Shown piece by piece: positions 10,901 through 20,838 of a DNA stretch of 64,000 nt. The translations under genes were made by a program, and so were the position numbers. The notes under the pieces were generated by a model. It did not search any database. It saw only the letters and a list, made by a program, of their open reading frames with translations, and was not told the DNA's origin. Positions within the stretch are counted from its first letter, which is position 1. Every line of letters begins with the position of its first letter. This DNA comes from Limnomonas spitsbergensis (taxonomy: Eukaryota; Chlorophyta; Chlorophyceae; Chlamydomonadales): assembly GCA_037349105.1 (NCBI GenBank), contig JAYJMM010000105.1, forward strand, positions 3,906,001-3,970,000, written 5' to 3'.

Positions 10901-13900
10901 GCAGCAGTGTGGAAGCAGCAGTGTGGAAACAGCAGTGTGGAAGCAGCAGTGTGGAAGCAGCAGTGTGGAAGCAGCAGTGTGGAAACAGCAGTGTGGAAAC
11001 AGCTGTGTGGAAGCAGCAGTGTGGAAGCAGCAGTGTGGACGCACGTCAGCATCAGGTCTCCTCTGTGTTCCTGATGTCCCTGCAATCCGCAGGGCATCCG
11101 GAGGAATATGTAAATAATTGTACACGCCCTGAACTCCTGAAGCATGGATGAAGGAAGCCACACTATGGAGGAACAAATTACCTATACCCCCTGGCACCCC
11201 TCCGCGCTCCGCGCTCCCCATGGCCCAGGCATCGGCTTCCTCGTGGAGCTGCGCAGTGACCTCCTGTCGGTCATCAAGCAGGACCCTGCCTTCTCTGCAT
11301 CGCTGCGGGCCATGAGCGAGCACCTCAGGTACCATTACCCGGGCAGTTCACCCGACAGGAAATCGAATCAAATTTATGTCACCGTGCAATGATTACGGGT
11401 ACTTGAAACCGGCATTTGCACTTTGTTTGTGTGTATTGAATGCCTAATTAAACCTGGGCATCACTTCCAAGGCGTGTGTTTGTGTGTAAACTGCAGCCTG
11501 GCTCTGTATTGATGCCTTTCCAAGGATTCGACCGAAAGGAGGCCTGTCCGCTGTCGCCTAGCCAAAGGGAGAGATATGCCCTACCTAGGGCCCACCATTG
11601 TGGGCGAGAGGCCCAGTTGCTAGCGGGGACATGCAGCAAAGCTAGGATCCGGCTCGGGTGAATCGGCCATTGCTTGACTGGGACCCCTCCCCCGTCCTGC
11701 TGCAGCTTCTCCTCGACATTTTGACACACTTTGCGAGTGTAGTGCTGGCACGCCCTCGCTCGGCATAAGAGCCATTGCTATCTTTCACTGAAGGCACAGC
11801 GTACATGCTTTTGACATACTTGATTACTTGTCAGTCCCTGCTTACCAGTGTTTATCTTAATTAAAACGGATTGTAATCTTTTGGGGGGCCGCCGCGTTGT
11901 CAGCCACCGGGCAGATGGAGCCCCTTTTGTATATCCCCACCCGCTGACCAGGTGACCAAGTGATCCAATCTAGGCTGGCAGGGATCCCACCTATCCAGGC
12001 TGGCAGGGATCCCACCTATCCAGGCTGGCAGGGATCCCACTTATCTAGGCTGGCAGGGATCCCACCTATCCAGGCTGGCAGGGATCCCACTTATCTAGGC
12101 TGGCAGGGATCCCACCTATCCAGGCTGGCAGGTATCCCACCTATCCAGGCTGGCAGGGATCCCACCTATCCAGGCTGGTAGGGATCCCACCTATCCAGGC
12201 TGGCAGGGATCCCACCTATCCAGGGTGGCAGGGATCCCACCTATCCAGGCTGGTAGGGATCCCACCTATCCAGGCTGGCAGGGATCTCACCTGTCCAGGC
12301 TGGCAGGCTCCACACACATCTATACTGGAAGGGATCCCAACCACCTTGGCTTAGGTCTCCTTGCGTGTTCCCAGGCAGGCGTTGGCGGGGTGGTTCAGTC
12401 CTGGACTGTTGCAGCTGAGGCGCATCAGCTGGGACACGTGCTCTGGAGACATGCTGGAGAAGATCATGAGGGTGGGGTCAGGACATGGGACGTGGGGCGC
12501 AGGAGGGTCAGGTGCAGGGTCTTTTTAGCTGCGCTAGAGATTGTTATTCTCCTCGGACCGCTCCCGGGTCCCTGCTGCGGTGGGGAAGAGGGCAGAGGTG
12601 GGGGGGCATAGATGCACAGCCGTCCTCCTCCTCCTCCTCCTCCTCCTCCTCCTCCTTTTTTTCCAACCTGCCCGTCTGTGTCCCTGCCAGGGTATAGGGT
12701 ATAGGTATGGCGGGGCCGCGCAATGCCAGACATTTTACTGCCGCTATGTTCTTATTTAAACCCCCCTTTGTATGTGTGCCTTTATCTGCTTGTGTTGGGG
12801 CCATGTGTAGGGACACCACAGGGACACCACACCCCCATAGGGACCCACCATTTTCCCACGGGTTGCTCACGGGTCCCGTGGGGGTGGGAATAATCCGTGG
12901 GATAGGGCAGAAGTGAGCATCTACCGACTGCGGGGCCACATACTTACAGACATCTTGCTACGGAGCGTTGCTATCCTGTACCCGACTCCAATGGCTGCTA
13001 ATTTATATGGTGGTGCTCAAGGGGACCAGGCCTTGACCAGCCTATGACTGGTGGCCCAGGCAGCAAGGGTTAATATATCCTGCCCCACTGGTTGTGGGGC
13101 GTAGTGTAGCTGAGTTGTGCTTGAATTGTAGCTGATTTGTAGATAAAGCACCCTTTAATGGGCACTGCCAATGACCGCATGGGTATGTGGGCGACAACCG
13201 CACATTTGTGGACCTTGGGTTCATGGTGGCTCATAGGTCCATCTTGAGACCCTGTGCAACAGCCCCTGAAATCCTGTGCAACAGCCCAGATCCTGTGCAA
13301 CAGCCCAGATCCTGTGCAACAGCCCCTGAGATCTTGTGCGCAACAGCTCATGGCGGTAAAATTTTCATACTTTCAGGCTCGTTTTAAGGTGCGGGAATTG
13401 TTCCAGCCGCGAGAAATCGGCCAGGGCCCATCCTGCCGGACTGCTGCCCTCACGCACATATCCCCTGACCCTGTCCGCCATTCCCCACCTGTCAGCCCTC
13501 ATTAATATCCCCTGACCCTGTCTGCCATTCCCCATCTGCCTGCCCTCATCAATCTCCCCTGACCCTGTCCGCCATTCCCCATCTGCCTGCCCTCATCAAT
13601 CTCCCCTGACCCTGTCCGCCATTCCCCACCTGCCTGCCCTCATCAATCTCACCTGCCCTCGCCAACGGCTCCTTACGGCCCGCACTCTGTCCCTGCTGCC
13701 CTTCGCCCCGTGCAGTATGAAGCGGTACACCCCATGCACGGCTGGGGGGACCTCAGGCGGCGACTGGATCCGCGCGACCGGCGCGTGTATGCATTTGTCC
13801 ATCCGTGCCTCCCTGGGGACCCTCTCGTGGTGCTGCACACGGCGCTGACTCAGCAGCCAGCTCAGCGCTTGGCCCCCATCATGGAGCCGCGCAGCGGCGG

Positions 13901-16900
13901 GCGGCGGGCGGAGAGGGGAGGGCAAGCAGATAGGGAGGGCGGTTTCGTTACCAGCCCCGGCCCTGATGTCTCATCCCCTGCATGGGAGGAGCCTGCCTCC
14001 TCTCCTGTTGCTGCTGCTGCTGAGGGTGTCAGCCATCCATTGGCCGCTAAAGGTTCGTCTGCAGAGCAACCCACAGTCGCCGTCTTCTACTCGATATCCA
14101 GCACGCAGGCAAGCCCCTCGTTTTCAATTTGAGTGTGCGGAGGGCTGCCCTTGTTTGAATTCAGGCCCAGCGTATCCCTGTGCGCTCATATGTTCCCTTC
14201 CCATGCAGGCGGGCCTGTCAGGAGTCGACCTAGGGCATTTCTTGATAAAGAAAGTGGCCGAGATGGTGCAGGTGAGGGTTCTGTTTTGTTGATGGTGCAG
14301 CTGGCATTCCATTATTTTGTGAACTCTGTTGGGCTGCCCCCTGCCCTTCCCCGCTGAAAGGCCTGCCCCGTCCCATTATTCCCTTTATGCCCTCCCGCAC
14401 AGGCCGAGTTCCCGTCTGTTAGACTCCTGGTCACACTCTCTCCGATTCCCAACCTTCGCGACTGGCTCATGGCCAGGCTAGCATATGAAGCCGCGCAGGA
14501 GCCAAGCGATACGAGGACGCGTGGTGCCCCCACCGAAGCTCCAGGTTCATCTGACGCCTCTGAGGAGGACCCCAGCAGGAGCAGCAACGGCGCAGCAAGA
14601 GCTGGGCAGCCTGTCTCTTCCGCATGGGGCGGTGATGGAGCGACCGCGGCAAATACGGGACCCAAGCGTGCCTCTGGAGAGGCCTCTCCGGCAGCACGCC
14701 CCGCGGCGACCACGTGGCTTCTGTCTGTTCAAGATGGCTGCGACCTGCTGGCTGCTGCACAGTCGTTGCCGGACAGCGAAAGTAGTGGCAAGCGGGAGCT
14801 ACTGGCCGCTGCAGGCCACCTCCCGGGTCCGCCTGCAGGGCGGGACGGGGCGGGTGAACCAGTGAGGGGGGGGTCTGCGCCGCCGCCGCTGCTGCAGCCC
14901 GGGAAGTGTGCGGCACTGCTCTCTGTGTGGCTGGCAGGGGACAGGTGGCGCCGCTGCCCCGAGGAGTTTTCTCCGCTCTTCAGGGCCCTCCTGATGCGGC
15001 TTGCAGCTAGGTAAGCCATGGCCGCACTGTGGCGTTGATGTTCTGGAACTTAAAATGGCTGTGCTTTTTATCAGCTACTGGTGTCTTTCATGACAAAAAG
15101 AGGAAGTCTTTGCTACACCCAGTGCAATCCGCGGGCTCTGCTGGTGCTACAAAGTGCTACAAAGTGCTGGGAAACGTTCTGGGTGCTCACAAAGCAGAAA
15201 TGAAGCCCATGCAAACAAGCATTGAAGCAGGCTAGGCAGTGCAACAGTCACCCCGCTCGCAGCCCTGTGAATCACTATTCCCCCCTGCCACCCCGTCCTT
15301 ACCACACCTCTCAGGCTCTCACATGCCATTTTTATTTAGCTGCACGCCAGACCAAGTTGGACAGGGCTCTGGGATTCCACCCTTAGGCTGATGGGGGGTT
15401 AACCTTCAACGTCTTATGGTCAGCTGCCCGAGTATCAGGCCTTGCTGCACCCGGATGTAGGCCGTGATGCAGCTGAATTTGAGCTGAAACACTTAAAAAC
15501 AACTTAAACACTGAGCATTGCTGCATGCCGATGGCAGGTATCTGGTTTTGGAGCGGAGGCGCAACCTTGCACTGGATCCAGTGGCCAACTTCCACCTGCG
15601 CAATGGCTCGCAGCTGTGGCGCGTCAACTGGGGGTGGGAGATGGGGGGGAGAGGTTACGGAGCTGCGTGTGTGAAAACTTTTAATTATTATAAAATGATA
15701 ATGCGATATCGGTGTCGGGTTTGATGCCATGTTGAGGCAGAAGACGGGACATTGCGGATGTAATTCGGGGACTGGCCCTTTTTTTTTTGTGATGCTTAAA
15801 GTCTCGCATTTGACATGTGACATGCTGCATCCATTGCTGTCCTGGAAATGTTGGGTTTGTTGTGATTATAAATGTGGATATTCTATTCCTGCAGGTTTTG
15901 GATCTAAGGTGTGCCCATCAATGCTTGGGCCCCAAAGCAATTGCTAGGGCCCTGAAAATACTGTTCAGTAGATAAAGAAATACAGGCAGGGCCTCGTTCT
16001 GTCCGCAGGAGGTCCCGCGTGAGAATAAGGCACGCAATAGTTGCAACCTCTTCGTGAAGGGACTGGGTGAAGGGACTGTGTTAAGGGACAGGGCATGAAA
16101 CGATGCAACCCTTTTTTGTCCACTGCCTGCGTTGGGGGTCAGGGAGTCCCACCCCTTTGGCTAAGGATGGATTTCCGCTCATGCCGGAAGCGAAGACTGG
16201 TTGCTGAAATTGCCTGCATGTTCATGGGGACTGATTCCAGAGAGGCATGAGGAGCAGGGTGTGTCGTGCATGTCGATTTGGCATGTTGTAATGACCGCGA
16301 GAAATGCTTTGTTTAGTCATTTATTTACCCTCCACTTGGCTGTCTTCAGGGCCGACATCAGCGAGCGAGGGATGCAGAACAGCTTTGGCATTATGGTAAA
16401 CTACAGGTGGGGCACTTCCATTTGACATCTTGAGTAGCTTTATGGTGGTGGAGCAAGGCATGAGGGGCGATACATAAGAGGCAATTCCAAGGGGGAATAT
16501 ATGAGTGGCAAGACATGAGGGGCTAGACATCAGAGGCAATACTGAGGGGGGCAATCCATGAGGGGCAAAACTGAGAGGCAATGCAATAGAGGTAAGACAT
16601 GAGGGGCAAGAAGGTTGGGGCACTTTTTCTGACATCACAGATAGCTAGTTGTATGCACCTCAGCCAAGACAGCCCTACCAGCAGTACACCATGATGCCAT
16701 ATGTCCATGACGTTACACCTGTGAGCCCTGCTCATAAAGTCATTAGGCTATGCCGCGTCCACGTCAAACTGGCTGGTTAGAAACTAAAAAGAGAAAGGAA
16801 AAGAGAAGTAAAAGAAAAAAGAGACACATTCCAAAATAAGGGGGAAAACGGACAGGAGGTCTATGATGCCACGTGTATTGCCTCACACGTGTATTGCCTC

Positions 16901-17773
16901 ATAGTGGATTGCCTCACACGTGCATTTCCTCACACGTGTATTGCCTCACACGTGTATTGCCTCATAGTGGATTGCCTCACACGTGCATTTCCTCACACGT
17001 GCATTTCCTCACACGTGTATTGCCTCACACGTGTATTGCCTCATAGTGGATTGCCTCACACGTGCATTTCCTCACACGTGTATTACCTCACACGTGTATT
17101 GCCTCACACGTGTATTGCCTCATAGTGGATTGCCTCACACGTGCATTTCCTCACACGTGTATTACCTCACACGTGTATTGCCTCACACGTGTATTGCCTC
17201 ATAGTGGATTGCCTCACACGTGCATTTCCTCACACGTGTATTACCTCACACGTGTATTGCCTCACACGTGTATTGCCTCATAGTGGATTGCCTCACACGT
17301 GCATTTCCTCACACGTGGATTGCCTCACACGTGCATTTCCTCACACGTGTATTGCCTCACACGTGTATTGCCTCATAGTGGATTGCCTCACACGTGCATT
17401 TCCTCACACGTGTATTACCTCACACGTGTATTACCTCACATGTCAATGACGCTTCACATCTGGGCCCTGCTCAAAAAGGCTTGGCTTGCCTCACATGTAT
17501 TTCCCTTCCTCTTTTGCGTCACCTGTTGGGATAGAAGAATGCAGAGCGGCCCTGTTAGACTCTGATGCCCTGCTTTTTGACACCCCCTGTGGCATCAGGT
17601 ACGACTTGGAGCTGGTGTACCGCCGCAATCAGGACTACCTGATGAAACGCAAGATCAATGCATCTGCGCACGTGGAGAGGCTGCTGGAACCAAAGAGCCC
17701 CCCAGGAGCCGTGTATGATACACCCTATCAGCTGCCTCCAGAGGGGCGAGGAGCTACTGCGGTAGAGCAGTAA
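7998..17773 (+). CDS. MLYCD: Malonyl-CoA decarboxylase
   Basis: Converts malonyl-CoA to acetyl-CoA and CO2, limiting fatty-acid synthesis precursors. Exons: 7998-8616, 8926-8985, 9599-9706, 11229-11328, a tentative short one at about 11706-11738, 12415-12471, 13716-14108, 14209-14271, 14403-15010, 15538-15633, 16350-16406 and 17599-17773, about 790 aa. All junctions agree in phase except around the tentative exon 5. Family landmarks in order: FLVELRSDLL, RRISWDTC, YEAVHPMHGW, DPLVVLHTAL, AVFYSIS, VDLGHFLIKK, LSPIPNLRDWL (with the catalytic Ser), LDPVANFHLRNG (with the catalytic His), and GIMVNYRYDLELV. It is longer than the human enzyme (about 493 aa) because of a longer N-terminus and low-complexity inserts in exons 7 and 9. 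The start is the first ATG. The N-terminus is rich in Arg, Ser, Ala and Gln without acidic residues, consistent with an organelle transit peptide. The C-terminus (VEQ) is not a peroxisomal SKL. Intron 7 uses a GC donor. Confidence 0.9.
9890..10035 (+). repeat. Dispersed SINE-like repeat, family 1
   Basis: Plus-strand copy in intron 3 of the malonyl-CoA decarboxylase gene. It contains 'gcttgggctaccgg', 'ggctggtcatggtttcgtcc' and a tail with 'aaaggtggtctgg' before 'ctaaataaa'. Confidence 0.5.
10400..11042 (+). repeat. 14-bp minisatellite in intron 3 of MLYCD
   Basis: About 40 copies of the 14-bp unit 'cagcagtgtggaag'. The array is in two blocks (to about 10745, and 10797-11040). Each is closed by the same phrase 'gtctcctctgtgttcctgatgtc', so the block and its right flank were duplicated together. 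Since 14 is not a multiple of three, all frames stay open and give spurious Val/Trp/Cys-rich or Leu/His-rich ORFs. Confidence 0.95.
11969..12305 (+). repeat. 25-bp minisatellite between exons 4 and 6 of MLYCD
   Basis: About 13 copies of a 25-bp unit containing 'ctggcagggatcccac' and 'ctatccagg'. It contains many BamHI-like ggatcc sites. Copies differ by only one to three bases. Confidence 0.95.
12622..12662 (+). repeat. (CTC)n microsatellite
   Basis: A run of about ten CTC/TCC triplets followed by a T run, inside the intron between exons 6 and 7 of the malonyl-CoA decarboxylase gene. Confidence 0.9.
13015..13145 (-). repeat. Dispersed SINE-like repeat, family 1
   Basis: Minus-oriented copy in the intron before exon 7 of MLYCD. 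On the plus strand it shows 'ggggaccaggccttgaccag', 'ggtggcccaggcagcaag' and the end 'gaattgtagctga'. Confidence 0.55.
13245..13660 (+). repeat. Two adjacent minisatellites in the intron before MLYCD exon 7
   Basis: 13245-13340 holds four to five copies of a unit with 'ctgtgcaacagcccctgaga'. 13455-13655 holds about four copies of a 47-bp unit with 'cccctgaccctgtccgccat' and 'ctgccctcatcaatct'. The second array stops just before the pyrimidine-rich 3' splice site at 13715. Confidence 0.85.
15395..15505 (-). repeat. Dispersed SINE-like repeat, family 1, diverged
   Basis: A decayed copy in the intron before exon 10 of MLYCD. It is recognised by 'ggccttgctgcacc' and the end 'gatgcagctgaatttgagct'. 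Confidence 0.4.
16440..16620 (+). repeat. Degenerate 'atgaggggcaa' repeats
   Basis: Eight or so irregularly spaced copies of 'atgaggggcaa' or 'agaggcaat' in the last intron of MLYCD. Confidence 0.6.
16710..16860 (+). repeat. Dispersed repeat, family 2, with purine-rich tail
   Basis: It starts with 'gacgttacacctgtgagccc' and 'tgctcataaag', then 'cgcgtccacgtcaaactgg', followed by about 70 bases of almost pure purines (16780-16850). A reverse-oriented copy with the matching pyrimidine-rich tail lies at 47415-47590. Confidence 0.55.
16866..17440 (+). repeat. 79-bp higher-order minisatellite in the last MLYCD intron
   Basis: The basic unit is about 16 bp ('cctcacacgtgtattg') with variants 'cctcatagtggattg' and 'cctcacacgtgcattt'. 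Five units form a 79-bp higher-order repeat that recurs at 16983, 17062, 17141 and on. Each unit holds the palindrome cacgtg. Confidence 0.95.
17440..17495 (+). repeat. Dispersed repeat, family 2
   Basis: Contains 'caatgacgcttcacatctgg' and 'gccctgctcaaaaaggct'. With the copy at 16710 it brackets the 79-bp minisatellite. Confidence 0.5.
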
Positions 17774-19331
17774 TAGTAGTTTACTTCTTGCAATATTTTG
17801 ACTGAGGAGCCATAAAATCATCGGTACATTGCGACCGTCATGAGTTCATGACCTTTAATTGCCCAACCCTGTATACAGATACCACAGGGATAAGCGGGGT
17901 GACTAGCTAATATGCCCCTTGAAAGCCTTTGATGAGCTTGGAAGGGCCTGCCCCAAAATATGTTCAAGGGCAAGGTCTGAGGAAGTGAGGATGATACGGT
18001 GGGGGGTGGGCGGTGTGTGGGGGGGGGGCAGGGGGGAGCACCTGCAGGTTGCTATGTTTCTGCAACCCGGGAACTGAAGTAGGGGGGAAAGCCGCTGGGG
18101 AAAAGCGTGGAAGTAGGGTGGAAGCAGTGGGCAGCAGCACCGGGACATGTCGGGCTTGGGCGGTGGGATCCGGGCGTACCGGTATGGGAGATTTGGGTGG
18201 GTAGGTGGGTGGGTGGGGACTGAGGAGCTCTCAGACAGAGGTTCACAACGACTCAAAGCCAAAGCATACTGTGTGAAAGCGCCATTCGCGAATAAATGGA
18301 CCACCTGACCTTCAGAGTGGAGGACACATACACAATACTAAGTCTCTGGGGGACCCCGCGACGGGGGGACTCCACGACGATATTGCTTATATCTTGATGC
18401 CACATCTGAAGGAAGAGAGTAATAGACGTGACCGGCGCGTGAATTGGAAGTGAGGCTATCATACGTATGAATGATACGCCATACAAATACGGATTCGCCA
18501 TACAGATACGGTTCGCCACTCGGCAGCGGGGGACTGCTCGAGACGAGGGGATTTAGTGCTATTAACACAGTGATGTAGAGCGGGTGCGCTGAATCCAGGT
18601 TTTTGTGGTGATATCTCGACTGTCGTTCAGATATTACAGCTCGCGGACGCCCTTCACTGCCAATGACCTGTCCGCGGCTGTCCGCGGACGTACACGACCT
18701 GTCCGCGACATGTGTCTATGCGTTAGATACGCTTATACTGTTCCGCTGTCAGTTAAGCTGCATCGCACGGTTCCCCATACTAATACGGATACGCCATACA
18801 AATACGGATTCGCTATACAGATACGGTTCGCCGCACGTTTGCTGAACCTCACCAGGAGGGGCGGTCGCAGAAAATCTGCGTGCCTTCGCGGCCGGCGTCA
18901 ACTTTTGGCATAAAGCCGTAAAATTCAGACGAAGAGGCTTTAGCGGCATTGTAAATAGGACCTGATTATATTATGAATACGATGGAAGAATCCAGCTGCA
19001 CAAACAAATAGCCGAGCTCTGCGAGCAATGGGAACCCACAGCCACGACCTTCCGGCCACCTTCCATGAAAACCTAATCCTATACCATAAGTCAAGCTGCT
19101 CCAAGCGCACGCACCAAACAATGCTGGCCGGCCACTACGACCAATTACGAATCCCGCAAAACCTCATCCTAAAGCATACGACAATATCATCCAAGCAAAC
19201 ACATCCATCAATGCTGACTACCCACTACGGAATCCGTCCGTAACAATATGTTACGACTCCACTCCGTAACGCTCAATCTACGCCTACCGAACCATCAACC
19301 CCGTAACAAAAAAGATCATGTATACCGTATC
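17774..19331. other. Gene-free stretch after MLYCD
   Basis: No supported gene. It contains a G-rich tract (about 17998-18035) with several G runs that could form a quadruplex, and a 42-bp direct repeat (18476-18517 and 18791-18832, one mismatch). It also has GC-rich 'ctgtccgcgg' motifs near 18665-18705 and two copies of an 89-bp diverged tandem unit at 19066-19240. The only TGTAA polyadenylation-type motif after the MLYCD stop is far away, near 18949. Confidence 0.5.
18476..18832 (+). repeat. 42-bp direct repeat pair, 315 bp apart
   Basis: Copies at 18476-18517 and 18791-18832 differ at one base. Each itself contains a shorter duplication ('acaaatacggattcgcc' and 'acagatacggttcgcc'). They may mark the ends of a small element of about 360 bp. 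Confidence 0.8.
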
Positions 19332-19940
19332 ATGGAGAGCATCGAGCCCAAGCTCGGCACTGAGGTACCTTCGGTACATTCCAGCACAGAGACCTGCGAA
19401 ACCCGATTTCGAGAACACAGGAATGGGTTCCAACATCAAGGCGCAAGGGCGTTTGGAACGGTCAGCCGGATAATAAGTGCATGCACGCCTACGGAATTGC
19501 CCAGAGGCGGAGGCCGCCATCTTCGTTCCCCTCACAGCAGCGGCGGCGTGCACCAGGGGAGTCATGGCCTCGAGACGCTTGCCGCTGTAGACAGCCCGAC
19601 AAGGAATAAAAACCAGTTGCAGACGTTTCTTGACACTCTGAAGAGAAGCTCCGGCAAGCTGGCCACTTCCAGGAGCCAGCACCGTGTGGTGACCCTGAAC
19701 CACCATGCCAACACCCCCAGCTCGGCGGCAGGCACCCGCAACCCATTGGTAGTATTAGCGAGCAGTGCCAGCAGCCATGCCGGCCGCGACGAGCTCAACC
19801 GGTTTGACGATGATAAAAGCCAACCCCAGCTGCACCACTCCGCCCTATATCGTCATAAAGCGCGGTATAATCCCAGCGCTGCAGCGAGGAAAAGTGCGTT
19901 GCACTTGCACTGCCTACCGATCCAGCAGCCAGCAGATTAA
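19332..19940 (+). CDS. Candidate exon, hypothetical protein
   Basis: Open from an ATG at 19332 to a stop at 19938, about 200 codons. The composition is rich in Ser, His, Arg and Thr, and I recognise no domain. A GTGAGG donor at 19947 lies just after the stop in this frame but is in frame with a shorter overlapping reading frame starting at 19765. The opposite strand is open over part of it too, so coding direction is unproven. It could be an upstream exon of the RWP-RK gene. Confidence 0.25.
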   Translation: MESIEPKLGTEVPSVHSSTETCETRFREHRNGFQHQGARAFGTVSRIISACTPTELPRGGGRHLRSPHSSGGVHQGSHGLETLAAVDSPTRNKNQLQTFLDTLKRSSGKLATSRSQHRVVTLNHHANTPSSAAGTRNPLVVLASSASSHAGRDELNRFDDDKSQPQLHHSALYRHKARYNPSAAARKSALHLHCLPIQQPAD

Positions 19941-20367
19941 TGTCAGGTGAGGGTTTGGGGGCTGGCAAGGCAGATGCTCCCCTTTACTACACAGCTTGAA
20001 GGCTTGGGGGGGATCATAGGTGACAGGGCAGAAGCTGCCCCTTCACTGCAAACAGCCTGAAGGGAAAGGGTATTGCACTGCAGATAATGTCTCTACACTA
20101 GACATATTGTTCATATTTCACACAGGACACCCGTTGCAGCAGCAAGGCAGTGGTTACAATCTTCCAAAAGCCAGGCAGTTACTTTCACTTTCATATGCCT
20201 TGCGTCCTCGTCCCTTTCTGGCACTCGTCGAGGCTGTGTGCGGCCGCCGACTGCACCTTGCCCTAACGATCAACCCTTTGCTACCTTACCTAAAGGTCAA
20301 TGAGATTGCACCAGGGGAGGCGGGCAGAACGTGCAGCGTTGTGCGGCGGGACTTAGGAGGTGACGCC

Positions 20368-20535
20368 ATGCCTGCTCGCTCCACAGCTTCCACGAGCAAC
20401 ATGGGTTGCGAGGTCGTCCGCGCCCCCTGGAACCCCCCGGCTTCAATCTCTAGCTTCGCAGCGCCAGGGATCGTGCCCGATCTCATGGGCCCCACATCTG
20501 TGAACCCTAGTGCCCCTCACCAACCTCGAATGCAT

Positions 20536-20569
<34 letters not shown>

Positions 20570-20838
20570 TACAGCCAGGAGTCGGAGAGGTGCGCTCTGG
20601 TGGACGTTGCACCGTCCTTGAGGACGCAGATGCGCACGCTCATGTGTTAAGTCAGTCTGCCCTCCAACCAGCGGACACTGTGAAATCTGAAGTGGAGCAC
20701 AAGACCTGTAGGTCCCCCCTGGCCGCGCAGCCGCCATTGAGCCGGCTTCCCTCCTCCGGTCTGGGATCCAGGCAGAGCCGGAGGCACTCCGTGGACAGTG
20801 CACTAGTTGCGGTGAGGCCAGGGACATTTCGCAAGTAG
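20368..20838 (+). CDS. Candidate poly-Gln exon, hypothetical protein
   Basis: The open frame extends from upstream (20020) but the first likely ATG is at 20368. It encodes a Ser/Pro/Ala-rich protein with a run of about ten Gln at 20540-20570 and a basic patch (SRQSRRHS) near its end. A possible donor GTGAGG lies at about 20810, before the stop at 20836. Poly-Gln and low complexity are common in algal transcription factors, and the RWP-RK exon lies 3.7 kb downstream on the same strand. I cannot show that they belong together. Confidence 0.3.

Noticed and set aside
10405..11335. Long open frames rich in Leu/His/Cys (minus) or Val/Trp/Gln (plus)
   Set aside because: They are made by the 14-bp minisatellite, which keeps every frame open. 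The region lies inside an MLYCD intron.
16889..17565. Overlapping plus-strand ORFs of His/Thr/Cys/Ile repeats
   Set aside because: Translation of the 79-bp intron minisatellite, with starts spaced exactly by the repeat length.
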